From NCBI GenBank assembly GCA_914767715.1, contig OU612073.1:12650001-12714000 (forward strand): a stretch of 64,000 nt of DNA, written 5' to 3'. This stretch comes from Membranipora membranacea. Its lineage: Eukaryota; Bryozoa; Gymnolaemata; Cheilostomatida; Membraniporidae. Of the stretch, positions 13,301 to 26,539 are shown one piece after another. A program made the position numbers and the translations under genes. The notes beneath the pieces were generated by a model. It made no database searches. It was not told the origin of the DNA and saw nothing but the letters and a program-made list of their open reading frames with translations. The stretch's first letter is position 1. Every line of letters starts with the position of its first letter.

Positions 13301-16300
13301 GGAACAAAAATATAAACTTCTTGTGACATGATAACACTGGATAGAGAACTATTGGGCCATGCTGAAACTATACTCCTCACTATATGTACATGGTAAGCAG
13401 GGTATAACTTGTTTCATTTACTAATAAGTAATATGAGCCTGACCTGCCAGCACTGAGTCTGCCTGAGTTGGTGTTAGCGATATCTTTTCTGGATGGAGGT
13501 CTTGGTAGCCCAGGTATAGCAGGAGATTGAATAGCTGGTTGAAGTGTTGAGTTACTGGTTGTCTTCCACGTGTCAAACACTTCCTTATCTTCAGCTGTGA
13601 GATTGGTGTCCGTGGAGGGCACATTATTCCATGATATTGGAGTTGTCCCTGAAATAACAAGTTAATGACATTATATACAATGAAAGACACAGCATAATGA
13701 TAGCATTGCAAGTTTTATTGCAGCTGTAAACGGAAGGTATAGTAAGTTGTAAGCCTGTAGGTCTGAATCTTGAGATTATTTTCTATATCCGGCCAGTCTG
13801 CTAGATTTGTGACATTGCGACTTATACAACCACTGAGACGCATGGTGTCTCAGAAACTAATAACTCAATAATTTTGAACAAATTATGGTTTGAAGCAAAA
13901 GTCTTATGAGATGAAGTGATTTGCTGGTAACGCACTAAACTGCATATAAATAAGTCAACAACCCACAAGTAGCATTTAACCAAGGAGCTGTAATAAGCGT
14001 TCATGCAAGATAAAACACAATGATGACCACCTATAAATAAAGCATTTGTCATGCCCATGCACCTAAAACCAATAATATTTTATTTTCTTCGTAAACACTT
14101 ATTAAATATAAAGGCTAGGCCAATCATGCAGGGTTGGAGCCATCCACTAAAGACAAAGCCATTTGGAGAGGAAAGATTTTTGGTATGTTGAAAGATAACA
14201 CATTTGCTTCCATATAACAACATTCAGCCAGACGTGTTCAACTAAAGATGTAACTAAGAGGTAGACATTCCCATAACTATGAGTAAGACAGGATATAAAC
14301 ATGAGTAACCGATCTAGGCGTAGCATCACATGGGCAGGTACTTCTAAGCTACTAATAATAGGGGTTGTATCATTTTGACGTAACTATCTTGTGTACATAA
14401 AGTATAATGCTAAGACTATTAGGGAAAGCTAATAAAGAAACTGAGACATTCTAAAGCAGCTTTACGACAATCTAAACTTACTCTTGTACAGATCAAATGG
14501 TGTGACAACTGTGAATAGCAAAAGCAGAGAAATAATATTTTTCTTCAGATTTTTAATGCCCAACACAACTTGGTAATGGGTTAGTTTCGGTGTTGAAACC
14601 TGATACCATTTGCCAATTTGGTAAAATTTTGTTAAAAACCATTGCGAACTTTGCCAATGTCAGCGACCAAGACCCAAAGCACAGAAGACCTTAGTGGTTG
14701 GAGAAAATAATGGATTGGCGCTTGTAAAGATAACAGAAAATTTGGTCCATTGTAAAGGACTACACAACATGGACTAAATTCCAACATGATATCAGATGAG
14801 ACCATAAGATAAGGGAACTTAGAGAGGATAATGATACTGTATCATAAATACCACATAATTCTACTATCAGTCCTCAAACCAGGATATCATACTTGAGATA
14901 ACAATGTAGCTAAATTTGAGGAACACCATTAAATTTTTGTCTATGACAAAGTTTTGCGATGTTACCTGTCATCAGAACTGACTTTTTCCAGGTATTATAT
15001 CCATTAGCAGGGAAATCCTAGCAGCAAAATTGTTGGCAACATGACGGTAAAATCAAATCAATGCAACTCATCTTTTCCGGTCTGTAAATGTGTCAACTGT
15101 AAGGATTTGCATCGATTTCACTGCAGTTATGTGGATAAAGAGATATATAATATAAAGATTATAATATACAATATAGAGATGTGATACCATCAGGGAGAGT
15201 GGGAGTGTATCGCAACCTCCCTGATATCATAGTCTTAATAAGGCTATGTCTGAGACTGACCTCTGCTGCCGGGGTCACCGATACCGCTGCTCCTCGGAGA
15301 CAGACCACCCAGTAGATCGACCAGATCCCCTGTAGTATCTCCCCCTCCTGCCGCCGCAGTGTTATTATTGTCTCCTCCATGTATGTGATTCTTCTGAGCT
15401 CCGAACAGGGGCGGAGCTGCACTGGCTCCATCTAAAGGCCTTATAGCAACCTGAAATAAGGATACATAGTCCTAGTATTTTGCGAGCTGTAGTGATGTTA
15501 CCTTAAATGCTGTTAAAGGCCGACTGAAAGTATGAACATCGAGTATCGACTACAGTTTAAGGTTACCACTGGTGACATTATATAACCAGTCCTGGTCTCT
15601 ACTAAGGAGATGCTTCACTGCTGAATCTCCCTTCAGTAAAGGCTTATGGTGACATTGTCCATAGCACCCCTTAGTGTTGGTCACTCTGTGTTCACCCCTG
15701 TGAGTTCACCCCTTTGAGATCATCCTTATGAATCCACTCCTAACAGGAGAATGTGTATATTTGTATATATTTGTATATATTGTCATTATGTTACAGCTGG
15801 TGATGATGAGAGGACGTTAGTGTTTGTTTACAAACATAGCGATGTCCTCTCAGCTGGTACTAAAGACTACTACTATTACTATGTTCTAATTTGGAATGGC
15901 TGGCTGCACTGACTTCGCATGAGCTTTTGACCCGAATTAACTGGGGGTTAAGGCCTATACACGCTAAATGGTCATATCTCCCAAGCCTGGAGCTGGCATG
16001 GGCTGATACAGTACTGAGTGAACGGTGACATAAACCAAATAAAGTAGTTATTGATATAAATACCCTGCAGCTTATCAGAATATCAACCTTCCCCTAAGCA
16101 CAGTTGGTAAAATTACCAATCATTACATTATTTTGAGTAATGAACTGAATATGACTTTTTATATTGAGCAACAATTTTAAGCCCAAAGCGGTTGTAAAAA
16201 ATTAACCAACAGCGTCACAACTACAGATTGTGCACTGTATTCCAGGACTAGAGGTACTCATTGCGGGAGGGGCAAAATCCTAGAATTGGCTTTATGGCAG

Positions 16301-18903
16301 GTCGGATTGCTCTCTGTTTATTTGTCAGCTTTTAAGGCTGTTAAAACAATTCTGAGAAATATTTCACCTTAGAGTTTCAAGTTTCCTGAAGGGTCATTGT
16401 GTCAGATAGATAACAAAATTAAAATAATAAATAGACACGAATAATGACACAGTGGCAACCTTCAAAAGTAGATCAAGTTGCAAAAAACCCACTTATAAAG
16501 AAGAGAGCTCCACAAGTTTTTAATAGAGCCTTCGTTGAGTATTATCAGTGTAATCTTGGGAACTTTATCGTGACAGAATGAAACGGAACTACCCCTATGA
16601 CATCTAGCATGTTGATACTGCCTTCACCATAATAATTGCCGATCCTGGTATTTGAGACCAGTCCTACCAATCAAAAAATATGAGACAAACCTTAAGTTTA
16701 CTGTGTCTTCTATCGTCGCTATCGCTATCACTACCACTGCTGCTATCCCAGGAGTCATCTTCTTTCTTATTGTCCTTTCTGATGGTAAATCCATCCTCGT
16801 CCACTTCTGGTGCACTGCTTGTGTTAGATACCTTATCCATGGAGTCTGCGTCGTGATTACTGTCATTGTCCTGAAACAGAAATAAGTAAAACTTGGTAGG
16901 AATAGACTAATGCAGGATGTTGAGGAAAGGTCGGTAATTACGGCAGTTTTTGTGCCTGAAGCAACAACATTGGCAAAAAGCAATCGAGTTTTTAATGAAA
17001 ATAATCAAAATGAGCACTATGTCCATATCACATTAGACATTCTACACCAAAACCTGCAAATAAATTCAATGAGGGCAATGCTTTGGGAATTGATAGAAGA
17101 GACCAACTTTGTAAAACTGGTAGCCATCGATAAATTGTAGTTAGAGAAAAAACATCCCAGCCTAGAATTCGCGGGTAATGATTTTGCACATATGTCATCA
17201 TCATATTGACATGCTTCCTGGTTAAGCAGTCAGTTACTTGGCAGGCCAAGTAAGAAGTTTTAATGCAAAATGCAGAACTTCAATAGCAGTTAGATTGGGG
17301 TGGCATTTCTAACACTGTGGTAATAAACACTGACAGAGCTAGCCCTGGACACATCGTGGCATGATGTTGCAGTCAGTGAACATGAAAAAGCATTCTTTGA
17401 CAAGCCGATGAACCCGTTAACACGCTTAGAGTGAGGATATTATGTAACCAGCATAAACATGACACAACCACACTAAAACAGCCAATGGTCCTATCTAATT
17501 GCAGTCATCAGGCCTACTCTTAACAGCACTTATGGTGGATATTTAAAATACATCAAACAAAATTTAAGGCCCCTCAGGAGGCATCATTTCAGGTTTCTTT
17601 TTCTATATGAAGTGAATAGCAAGGCGTTCATAAGATCTTTAACCGGAACAATACCTTGCCAGTTTCTTGCCCCTTTTTCTTCTTCCGTTTGAATAATCCT
17701 TTGACATTGAGATTTAGGTGCATCATAGAACTGGTAGAAGTATTTGGGGTCGTCACTTCTTTCTCCTCAACAGAGCCTTCTTCCTGAGGAGAAGGAGGTG
17801 GTGGAAGACTTGCGATGTCTGCTTCCTCAAATATCACCGGTACTGTAGAGAGAGAAGATGACACGAAAGTTACAGAAATATTCAACTTAGGATTGACATC
17901 CAACAGATCAATGTGGCTGACGGAAACTCAGAATGATCAAAACAACTAGCCTCACTCTAAGAAAATATATGATTGCATTAAATCGTTGCGCACAATCAAA
18001 GTGCCTAATATTGTTAACGTGTCTTACAATGAATGGACGGGTCACCGGCCCATAGCATTGTTGGTGGCCATTATTTCTGGATACCGCAACGAAGAGAGTT
18101 TGTATTTACTCACCTGGTGGATCATTCCCAGTGCCTTTTGTTTCTATAAACGTATCCAACAAACATTCTACAGAGAGTTCGGTAAGACTCTGGTGAAACT
18201 CGTAATGTAGTTCACCAATCTCAGTGTGTTTGTCGTCTCGGATCGAAGCATACTTGCGTGCAAACTGTTCTGTTTGTGATAAATATTCCACTTCGTTTTC
18301 CTGATAAAGTTCGGTTGACTCGGCCATTTTCTTCTTGAAGTCTTCAAGGATGGTATTGTATTTTGTGACATTGCTTTTGTATTCCTCTGTTGCCTTTTTG
18401 AAATCAGACTCCGCTTTCTCAATTTTCTTAATAGTTGGTTTGTCAGTTAGTGCTTTTTTGTAGTCGTTGAATTTAGAGTTATATGCCTCTTTGCTTTTGG
18501 ATAGATGCAATGCAATGCTTTGCATTGAATGAACTGTTTCTTGTGTAGCAGCTTGACCATCTTTGATTGTTTTGTATTTTTTCCCCAAAGATTCAACATA
18601 TTTGTGGATGTCAGTTGATAATTCCTTCCACTTCTTGGACAGGTCATTGTGTGCAGCTGAGAGTTTTTCTATAGAAGCCTTTACAGCCTGCCATACAGGT
18701 GAAAAACTGCTAGTTGTGCTGTAAGCCACAACATTTTTCAAGACCCTTCCCAAGGATTTGACATGTGTTTCCTCCATGACACTGCATTGTTTGACAAAAT
18801 CCTCCAAGTCTTTGCAAGCCTGCTCTCCATGTTTAAGGTTCTGAGATAAGATCTCAAAACCTGAGTGTTTCTCACCCCAAAAATGATCTGCAAACATAGA
18901 CAT
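10357..18903 (-). CDS. FCHO2: FCHO-family F-BAR and mu-homology endocytic adaptor, complete
   Basis: Eight coding exons on the - strand, listed 5' to 3': 18903-18114, 17842-17655, 16870-16691, 15450-15261, 13648-13444, 12563-12398, 11604-11425, 10872-10357. All phases agree and the product is about 804 residues, matching vertebrate FCHO2. The N-terminal F-BAR domain (residues 1 to about 260, starting MSMFADHFWGEKHSGFEI) is a membrane-bending coiled-coil dimer. A lysine-rich segment (FKRKKKKG) and a Ser/Asp-rich linker with VDEDGFTIR, as in FCHO proteins, follow. The C-terminal mu-homology domain (about residues 560-804) binds Eps15- and intersectin-type cargo adaptors. FCHO proteins nucleate clathrin-coated pits at the plasma membrane. 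The whole F-BAR domain lies in one 790-base exon, whereas vertebrate genes split it many times. The frame stays open upstream to 19032 past a CAG acceptor-like site, so a 5' extension is possible. I cannot decide between FCHO1 and FCHO2; invertebrates usually have one gene. Confidence 0.93.
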
Positions 18904-19172
18904 GTTTGCACCCAAGTTTCTGGTAATCAAGCCTTTGCTTTGGGAACACCCTCCTTCAATATTTTCCGGAAGTTCACTGCTGACAGGAAAACTAGTGAAT
19001 ACTGAAAAAAAATCCCTATAATGAATTAGCATTGAATAATTTACCTGATAGCTTCTAGTTATAAATTGTATATGTCTTTATGAATCTCATGGATGTATTT
19101 CTATTGTCTGGAAATGTTGAAATATTAACCAAGCCACACAAAGGATTAAAAAGGATTAGCCATTGTTAGCGT
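18904..19172. promoter_or_regulatory. Divergent promoter between FCHO and cyclin L
   Basis: Only 269 bases separate the start codons of FCHO (-) and cyclin L (+). Both 5' UTRs and core promoters must lie here, or in an upstream leader exon. No TATA box or other factor site stands out. Confidence 0.55.
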
Positions 19173-22100
19173 ATGAATACAAAATTTCGAGCAGTGACGA
19201 AAAAGGATTCCATGATGGCTGATGTATCTTCAAAGAATTCTTTTGATTACTCTGGTGTTTTCTTGACTTTGGACAATGTTCTGTTGCCTGAAGAGAAATT
19301 ATCACCAACACCATCTATGAAAGATGGTCTAGATGCTGAAACAGAACAAGATTTAAGAATATTAGGCTGTGAGTTTATTCAAACAGCTGGAATTCTTCTC
19401 AAGCTTCCTCAGGTGAGTTTATTTTTGTTATACTTATATATTTATTTATATCATTCCTCACTACTACTGATTCAATCAAATGATAATAATGTCAAAAGAC
19501 TGAATGTTATTTTATATATTTTTATGAATTAATTGCAAAGTTGGTCAACAGCAGTCAACAACAGTCAACTGATAGACTAGAGGCAGTAGAGAGTGTGTGA
19601 GAAATGTGCAGGCCAGGCCAGGGCTACCCAGCCGGCAAGGCTTAGCCAGCAACCTTTTGAAGAGGTTGCCAACGGGCAGCTTTTTTGTTGGCCAATATCC
19701 TCTGACATCACCTGTCTTTGATATGTATGCCAGAAGGAGCCACATATCCCCATTTCCCAGCAACAGATAAAAGTGGCTTTAGATGCTTGTGCTTTTATAC
19801 TTTATTTTCTTGCCGTTGGCAGTTGCAGAAATAACTTTTCCGGACTGACAAAGCATAGCTAACACTTAAACTATAATGTATTTACCATCTATTAGTATGG
19901 CTCCAGCATGAGAACAGTTTATTCATAACTGTTTTCAATGGTACACAGAAGTCTAGGCTGAGTGTAAAAATGGTTGTCAATGCGAGGTCGATGTTATTTG
20001 CAGACCAAAGTAGCATTTATCTCCCCTAGCGGATTGATTATTTTCGAGAACTCTCTACACCCAGACACCAAACAACCAAATAAGAAATCAGCATCCCTAT
20101 TTAATTCCTGTGAACCAGTATCACATCCAAGAAATTTGAAATAGGCAAATATGTGGCCATTGATTGAATCAACTGCTTCTGGCACCACTTGCCACTCAAC
20201 ACAAACAGTGCTGGTCATGAAATGATATATCAGTTGTACCATGAATCGTTGATTCCAGCTGAGTCTTTACACTCTTAGGCTAAATGCTCTAAGCAAGGCA
20301 GAAGGCTAATACAGCAGGCCGACTCAGACAGTACCCCTGACTCCCTCCCCTACAAGCCTTATGAGTAACATAATAATTAAATATATAAAATAAATGAACT
20401 ATTCAATTTTCATATTGGATAGAGACAGTTAACAATAATCCTGTTATATCCTTCCCTGAGAAGGATATAAAACCTACATTAAACTTCTTGAAGAGGTTGC
20501 TAAAAACCCCTTTTTGGCAACCTCTTCCACCGGTCCATATGGCATACAATTGGCAACAGTGTTCAGCCTCTTCTGGTAACCTCTTTCCAACTCAGTTTAG
20601 ACAACTAATTGCCCGCTGGGTAGGCTCTGTCTTTGTTAGTTTCATTCATTCATAGTCACAGTGATAGTAGTAGTAAAATTAGTTGAGTAAGTACACCTAC
20701 ACTAGATGGATGATAGACCTATCTAGTGAATCATAAGAAGGCTCATCAGTATCTAGAATTGGACCTGTCCTTTCATATTGCTTTGTGCTTTCTCATCAAG
20801 CAAGGAATGGCCATCAATCTAAAGAAAGAATAATAATAGTACAGTATGACTATGAGTATGGTTAGTACGCCCATGAATGAACGAGATGACAATGACCCAT
20901 TGCTCAGATCATTAATTTCATTTCAATGACACTAATTTGGAGGGTTTGTTGCGTTGCCCCCATGATTTGAAATTTTGATTCCTCGAATACTTCAATTCAA
21001 TAACGCAATAAATAAGTAGCACACTAGGCCTTGAATATACAACTTATCGTTATATATAATGATGAACTTATTTATGTATACCTAACCAATCCAATGTCTG
21101 TTTCTGCTTTCTCGAAATTTGGCTTTTGTTCATTGGATTATGATTCGATTATGATGATGTTGTTTTAGGTTGCAATGGCCACTGGACAGGTTCTGTTTCA
21201 AAGGTTTTACTATTGTAAATCATTTGTAAGCAACAACATGGACATAGTGGCAATGGCTGCAGTGAACCTAGCAGCGAAAATAGAAGAGGCTCCTCGTCGT
21301 ATCAGGGACGTCATCAATGTCTTTCATCACATGAGTCAAATTCGGCAAAACAGGTAAACAAATAACTATTCCAACTTAAATTGGTATCACCCATGTAATA
21401 TTAAAATGAAGCAACAAGCATGTGGAACAGTGACCTGACACCAGGGAGAATGGAATTCTCCCTGCTGACACATATTGTGCCGTTGCTACTACTTAATAAT
21501 TGACATCCTATGATTGCAGGTTGATAACACCTATGATTTTGGATGAATCTTATGTGAAGTTGAAGAATGATGTGATCAAAGCTGAAAGGCGCTTACTCAA
21601 GGAGCTAGGCTTCTGTGTGCATGTGCAACATCCTCATAAGGTAAGCCATTTTTACTGGTAATTTAAGATTTTTGACAGATTCAAACTTGTGTTGTTCTTT
21701 GTAGATCAGCCAATTTTAGAAAGGTTTAGAAAGCTAGCCACTTACACCATTTGGGACAGGTAAGAACCTTGTGTCATACTTGAATGATTATTGTTACTGT
21801 TGTCAGGTTAATGTGCAAAAAATATAATTATGGGAAACATCAAGCATGACATGCTAAGTACTTTCAAGCTGGTTTCAGAATGTTACACAACCCCAGCTAA
21901 ATGCTGGCCCTTCATTTTTTGCTAACACTTTCAGCCTGTATTTTACAGTTAATTATGATGTATCTCAAGGTGCTAAACCAAGACAGCAACACTAAATTAG
22001 TGCAGCGAGCATGGTAAGTACTTATTCAATATTTTCTCTGTCAGTCGAGGCTCAGATTTTTTTACTCAGAAACTTTTGCTGCCAATGATTGTTACAGTGC

Positions 22101-25100
22101 AATGTTTTAAATGCCAACACCTTTATGAAAGCCTGCAGTGACCCTAGGCATGCTGTTATCCTGCTGTTGTGTTGATATTGTAAACAGGACATGACTCTTG
22201 GCTTCACGTTACAGCAGTCATGTGTATCACTGGCAGCCAGACATCAGGCCATCTCAAATACTGAGCAACATAGATGTATCAAATTCTAATCTGATAGTCA
22301 CCTGTTTCATTCATTCAAAAAAGCGTCACATTAATTTGACAAATATGGCTGCTTCGTTTGAGGTGACCTTGTATCTGATTTTAAAGAGAAAGTTTCACTG
22401 AGCTTACAGCCCCATACATGACATTGTTTTTATAGTTGTACTGTTGTTGAGCCAGTTATTAACATGGTTATATTTTACCTACTCAGATTTGAGAGTGGGT
22501 GCAGTGAGCCAAGCAGGTTGTGAGTCGAGGCGGAACCATCTCCTCCCTCCTCAATCTCTGCCTCCGCCACCGTCAGAAGCACCTGTATACATCGTGATAC
22601 TTAGATAACACTAGCTGTTATATACAGTAAACCACTGATAAGGTACACAAGCTCTGAGCTGATTAAAGTGATAGTCGAGAGTCGAGACCAAAGCAAGTGG
22701 ACAGATTCCGAAACAACACTGTCTAGTGACCTCTGCTGGTCAAGACCAGACTGAGCATGTCACTGGACACCTCCTCAGCAGGAGTTCTCTGCGCACAAAC
22801 TGCTTCTTGATATATTGTTGAGTCGATTTTCTTGTGCTGTGGTAAGAGCACTGTCCTTTCATCTGTGATTAAATCCTGAGATGAAATATCGCAGATCTGG
22901 AGCCAAGTCTTGCTGGATAGCTCTCTAAACATTTGACCAACAAAATTTGACAACGCATGGCAGAAGATTTGATAGTGATGAGGAAAAATGACACTTTCAT
23001 GCTATTGAAATTTCTCATAGCCCCCAAAAAAAATTGAGAGTGAGCCATGATCTGGTGTTGTAGATAATGGAATGCAAGCTTTGCTGTTGATAAACCAACC
23101 AAATAATATCATATGCGCATCAATCACTGCATTCAGTTCTATTTTTACTCACACAACTGAATGAATGACCATTGCAGTTACGACTGGATTCTATGATGAG
23201 AAAGAGCGCTGAACTTTATCAATATCTGGACACTGGAGCGCAAAGTACAATCTGTTATACCTAGAAATAGTCAAACTGGACTTATCCGGACAATATAAGG
23301 CTACACTGAGACATAGGGATGTCTGAATCTCGACACTGGCTCAACAACAGTACAACAACATGTGTTTTTTTTTCTTGTTGTGCTTGCATGTTTTTGAATT
23401 GCATTTTTCTTATTAACCATTCTGTAACTGTAGGAACTACATGAACGACAGTTTCAGAACCAATTCGTTTGTGAGATTCCATCCAGAAACTATAGCTGCC
23501 GCCTGTATATACTTAGCTGCAAGAGTGCTCAAGGTCAGCTTCTTATTCGAGATCATCATTGTAACATTAATCTTTTAATCAATTAACCACAATTAACCAC
23601 ATTAAAAAGTTCAACACCTTCAGAACAGCTGGCAGGATCAAAAGCATGACAACTTAATTTTTTTCAAAATCTGTTCCCAGCATTTGTTCTATGATTACAG
23701 CGGTCTAATTTTCCCCTCACTATTTCTAGGTGCCATTACCAAACCACGGGACTCCCTGGTTTTTACTTATCACACATACTACACTGCCAGAGATCCGGGA
23801 CATCTGTCGAGAGATACTCCGGTTGTATCAACGTGCCAAACCAAACAGTGAGAAACTGGAGAAAACTGTATCTCTACTCAAAAAAGCTCAGCAGGTAAGG
23901 AGCCTTTTAGATGAACTGTAACGTACCCTGATTATTTGAGTTGTTAAAAGTGATGAATCATTCATTTTAAGGACCTACGCTCATCCAACAAATATAGGGT
24001 TGCACAAGAGATTATCTGATAGTGTTTTGTGATTGATGTATTGTGAGCAACCTGTAATTTGATTCATTAATAGTATGTGATTGGCCCACAACTGACCAGT
24101 AAATATTCGGCTTGTTATGATAAACGGCAGTATAAAATTTCTTTACAATACAAAACAGCTCAATACAACACTGAGAAAGTTTTATTCTGTTACTCTGTAG
24201 GAAGCCAAGTTGAAGCTGAAGGGGAACCTAGGGGGCGGTACTCCAAACACACAGAATTCCTCCCGTCCAGGCACTCCCAGTAAAGTTAGTCCGTACTCAG
24301 GTGCTGAGGACCAAAAACAAAAAGGAGATCAACTTATTAATGGGTCAGTATTTCAAACGATAGCTTTACTGCCGAGACGTTTTGCCAGAGAATTCTCTGA
24401 ACCACTTAGCTGAGTTGAGCTGAGTTGACAGGGAAGCATGTAGCCATCGACCATATCCCATACTCATGTGCTTAGGTAGATAAATCAAAGTAGCTGAAAT
24501 AGAAATTCTATTGATTTTGAAGTACATGCAAGTCCGTCATGATTGGTACTCAGTACACAATAACGCAATCTTTGATTTGTAGGTTGAAGCGTAAGTTGAA
24601 AGAGCGTAACAGATCAAGAAGTAGATCAGCAGACTCTCGATCACCTCACAGAAAACAGGGCAGGGGGAGGCCTCTACCCAAACACTACAGCAGGGATAGA
24701 TCTCGCTCAAATGGCAGACATCGCGATAGCCACAAGTATGTTATTTTGAATCTTTTCTCTTTCACATGTACTTACTATTTGGGGTCCAATGACTGTTTCC
24801 TTGTTACTTGTTGAATTGAATTGAGATAACATTTCATGATGATGATTTGTGCAATGTTCTATGCATCATAGTTTAATATCAGGATGAGACAACAATTGAA
24901 TAAATGACGTGGAGAACGCAGCCATGATCAGCCTTGAGCAATTATGTAAACTTTCAAATTGGTTAATGTACATTACAGATCATCTAAATCAAAATCTCGG
25001 AAGAGATCACGTTCCCCAAGAAGCAGATCGAGAAGTTACGAGAGAGGCACTAAGAAATACAGGTCAAGGTCACGTTCCAGACAGAGGCATAGAAACACTA

Positions 25101-25144
25101 ATAGGAGAAGTCGATCTCGTAGCCGTGACAGATATAGGCGATAA
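19173..25144 (+). CDS. CCNL1: Cyclin L (CDK11/CDK12-type partner, SR-rich splicing cyclin)
   Basis: Nine coding exons: 19173-19412, 21169-21353, 21520-21640, 21949-22013, 23434-23533, 23730-23894, 24201-24343, 24583-24735, 24979-25144. Phases match throughout, giving about 445 residues. The hallmark N-terminal segment [12 protein letters not shown] precedes the first cyclin box (TDLRILGCE-like, [31 protein letters not shown]). The second cyclin box follows ([30 protein letters not shown]). The C-terminus is rich in RS/SR dipeptides (exons 8-9), as in CCNL1 and CCNL2, which localise to nuclear speckles and regulate splicing with CDK11. Invertebrates generally have a single cyclin L, so the L1 label is only family level. 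Translation could instead start at one of the methionines near residue 14; the first ATG is used. Confidence 0.94.
19619..20630. mobile_element. Possible DNA transposon remnant in cyclin L intron 1
   Basis: The segment starts near CAGGGCTACCCAGCCGGCAA and ends with an imperfect inverted copy near 20609-20628 (TTGCCCGCTGGGTAGGC). Internal inverted AAGAGGTTGC/GCAACCTCTT pairs lie around 19662 and 20490-20530. No clear target-site duplication and no transposase reading frame were seen, so this is a weak candidate for a non-autonomous DNA element. Confidence 0.3.
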
Positions 25145-25734
25145 TATGAAATACTCTCAGCTGTGTCAGCAATGTAGATTTTATCAGCCAGTTATTATTA
25201 TCTATAATGTGAGTGATATGAAGGATGACTTTGGTATGGACATCCAATCATGAGCTGTCATCAGTGCATCATAGTTATCGTTTTAATCCTTGCAGTTCAT
25301 TCTCAGTCATATCATTTAGGCACTTTTACTGTAAAACTCAAAATGAAAAATTTGATCATAAAACCAGTCAAAAATCTGTATTCTGTAACTCGTGTATCAT
25401 AATTCAAAGTGTATTTATGTGTACTTAGTGAACATTTAACATTATTTTTTTCAGCAAAAAAACCTGAATGCCTCAAAAAAAACTTGAAATATCGCTATAC
25501 TCATACTTTATTTTGCCTGTGGGAGTGACAGCGATAAACAGAAACAATTCTGGGGAAATGATATTTTCCATCAAGGTAGCAGGGGGCATCATTATCATGG
25601 ATATGTACAGTGCATTTTTGTTTGTGTCGGCCATCCGAAGAGGGGCTTGGCATTGTTTTTTTATATATTCCACATATTGGAGTTGGCTTTGCTTTTCTTG
25701 CAACTCTACCAAAAACATTTTTGATATGATACAT

Positions 25735-25740
25735 AATAAA
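25735..25740 (+). terminator. Candidate poly(A) signal of cyclin L
   Basis: AATAAA about 590 bases after the cyclin L stop. It is the clearest canonical hexamer between this gene and the convergent CYB5D1. Confidence 0.4.
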
Positions 25741-25744
25741 TCAT

Positions 25745-26392
25745 TACAATAATTTTATCACATGAAACTTGTTTCTCATTATCAGTTCAAGATGGAATAA
25801 CCAGAACTTGAAATTCACCAGAACATGATATGCATCTGAATTCTAAACCAACACGTAAACTTTTACATAGTAGACAACTTCAGCCTGAGCTCTTTCTGGG
25901 GGAAATTGGTCGTTTTGAATTAAGTAGGACTCTATCGAAGTTGAAAGGTAGTACAGTTAATCCCGAAGTGCTGTAAATCCAAAAATTGAGCACACACCTC
26001 CTGTAGTTAAATAAATTTGGGGATATGAAATGTTACTGTAATGTGCAGAACTTGTTGAAGGACATGTGATATACCCGTTTTGACGAACACTCATAAATAA
26101 GTAACAACCACTGGTGATGCATCCATCTCGAGTTTTGCCTGTTGACCCAAAGGTGCTCGCTGTACGACTGAAATAAACCTATCCTGCTGGGTTGAGGATG
26201 AAAACACCAAGACTGGGGCTGTTTGGAAGCTAGCCCCAATCTACATTTCGAGATGCCAGCATCTATGCCAGGTAAAAGCAGTGGGAGGATATAGTATTGT
26301 ATTTATGACATTTATTAGCAGCACAAGTATAAACAGGTCAACTTTTTTACAGTCAACACAATCACCAATGATGAGTAATCCATAAAGAAAGG
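25745..26392. other. Intergenic DNA between cyclin L and CYB5D1
   Basis: Space between two convergent genes. No exon, RNA gene or clear mobile element was found. It probably contains the ends of both 3' UTRs. Confidence 0.4.
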
Positions 26393-26398
26393 TTTATT
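26393..26398 (-). terminator. Poly(A) signal of CYB5D1
   Basis: TTTATT on the + strand reads AATAAA on the - strand, about 142 bases past the CYB5D1 stop codon. Confidence 0.5.
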
Positions 26399-26539
26399 GT
26401 AGCGGTCTTTATATGTATAACATTGTTTTTTGGTGTGACAGCTCCATAAATTTCGGTGTGTTATGTCCCCTTTGTGAGCGATCACTTGTTGGCAGAGAAT
26501 ATTTACAATCAATTTTATGATAAGTTGCAAGTTTTTGTT

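Noticed and set aside
22723-22953. 76-residue open frame on the - strand in cyclin L intron 4
   Set aside because: No splice support, no recognisable domain, and it lies in an intron of the opposite strand; a chance frame is more likely.
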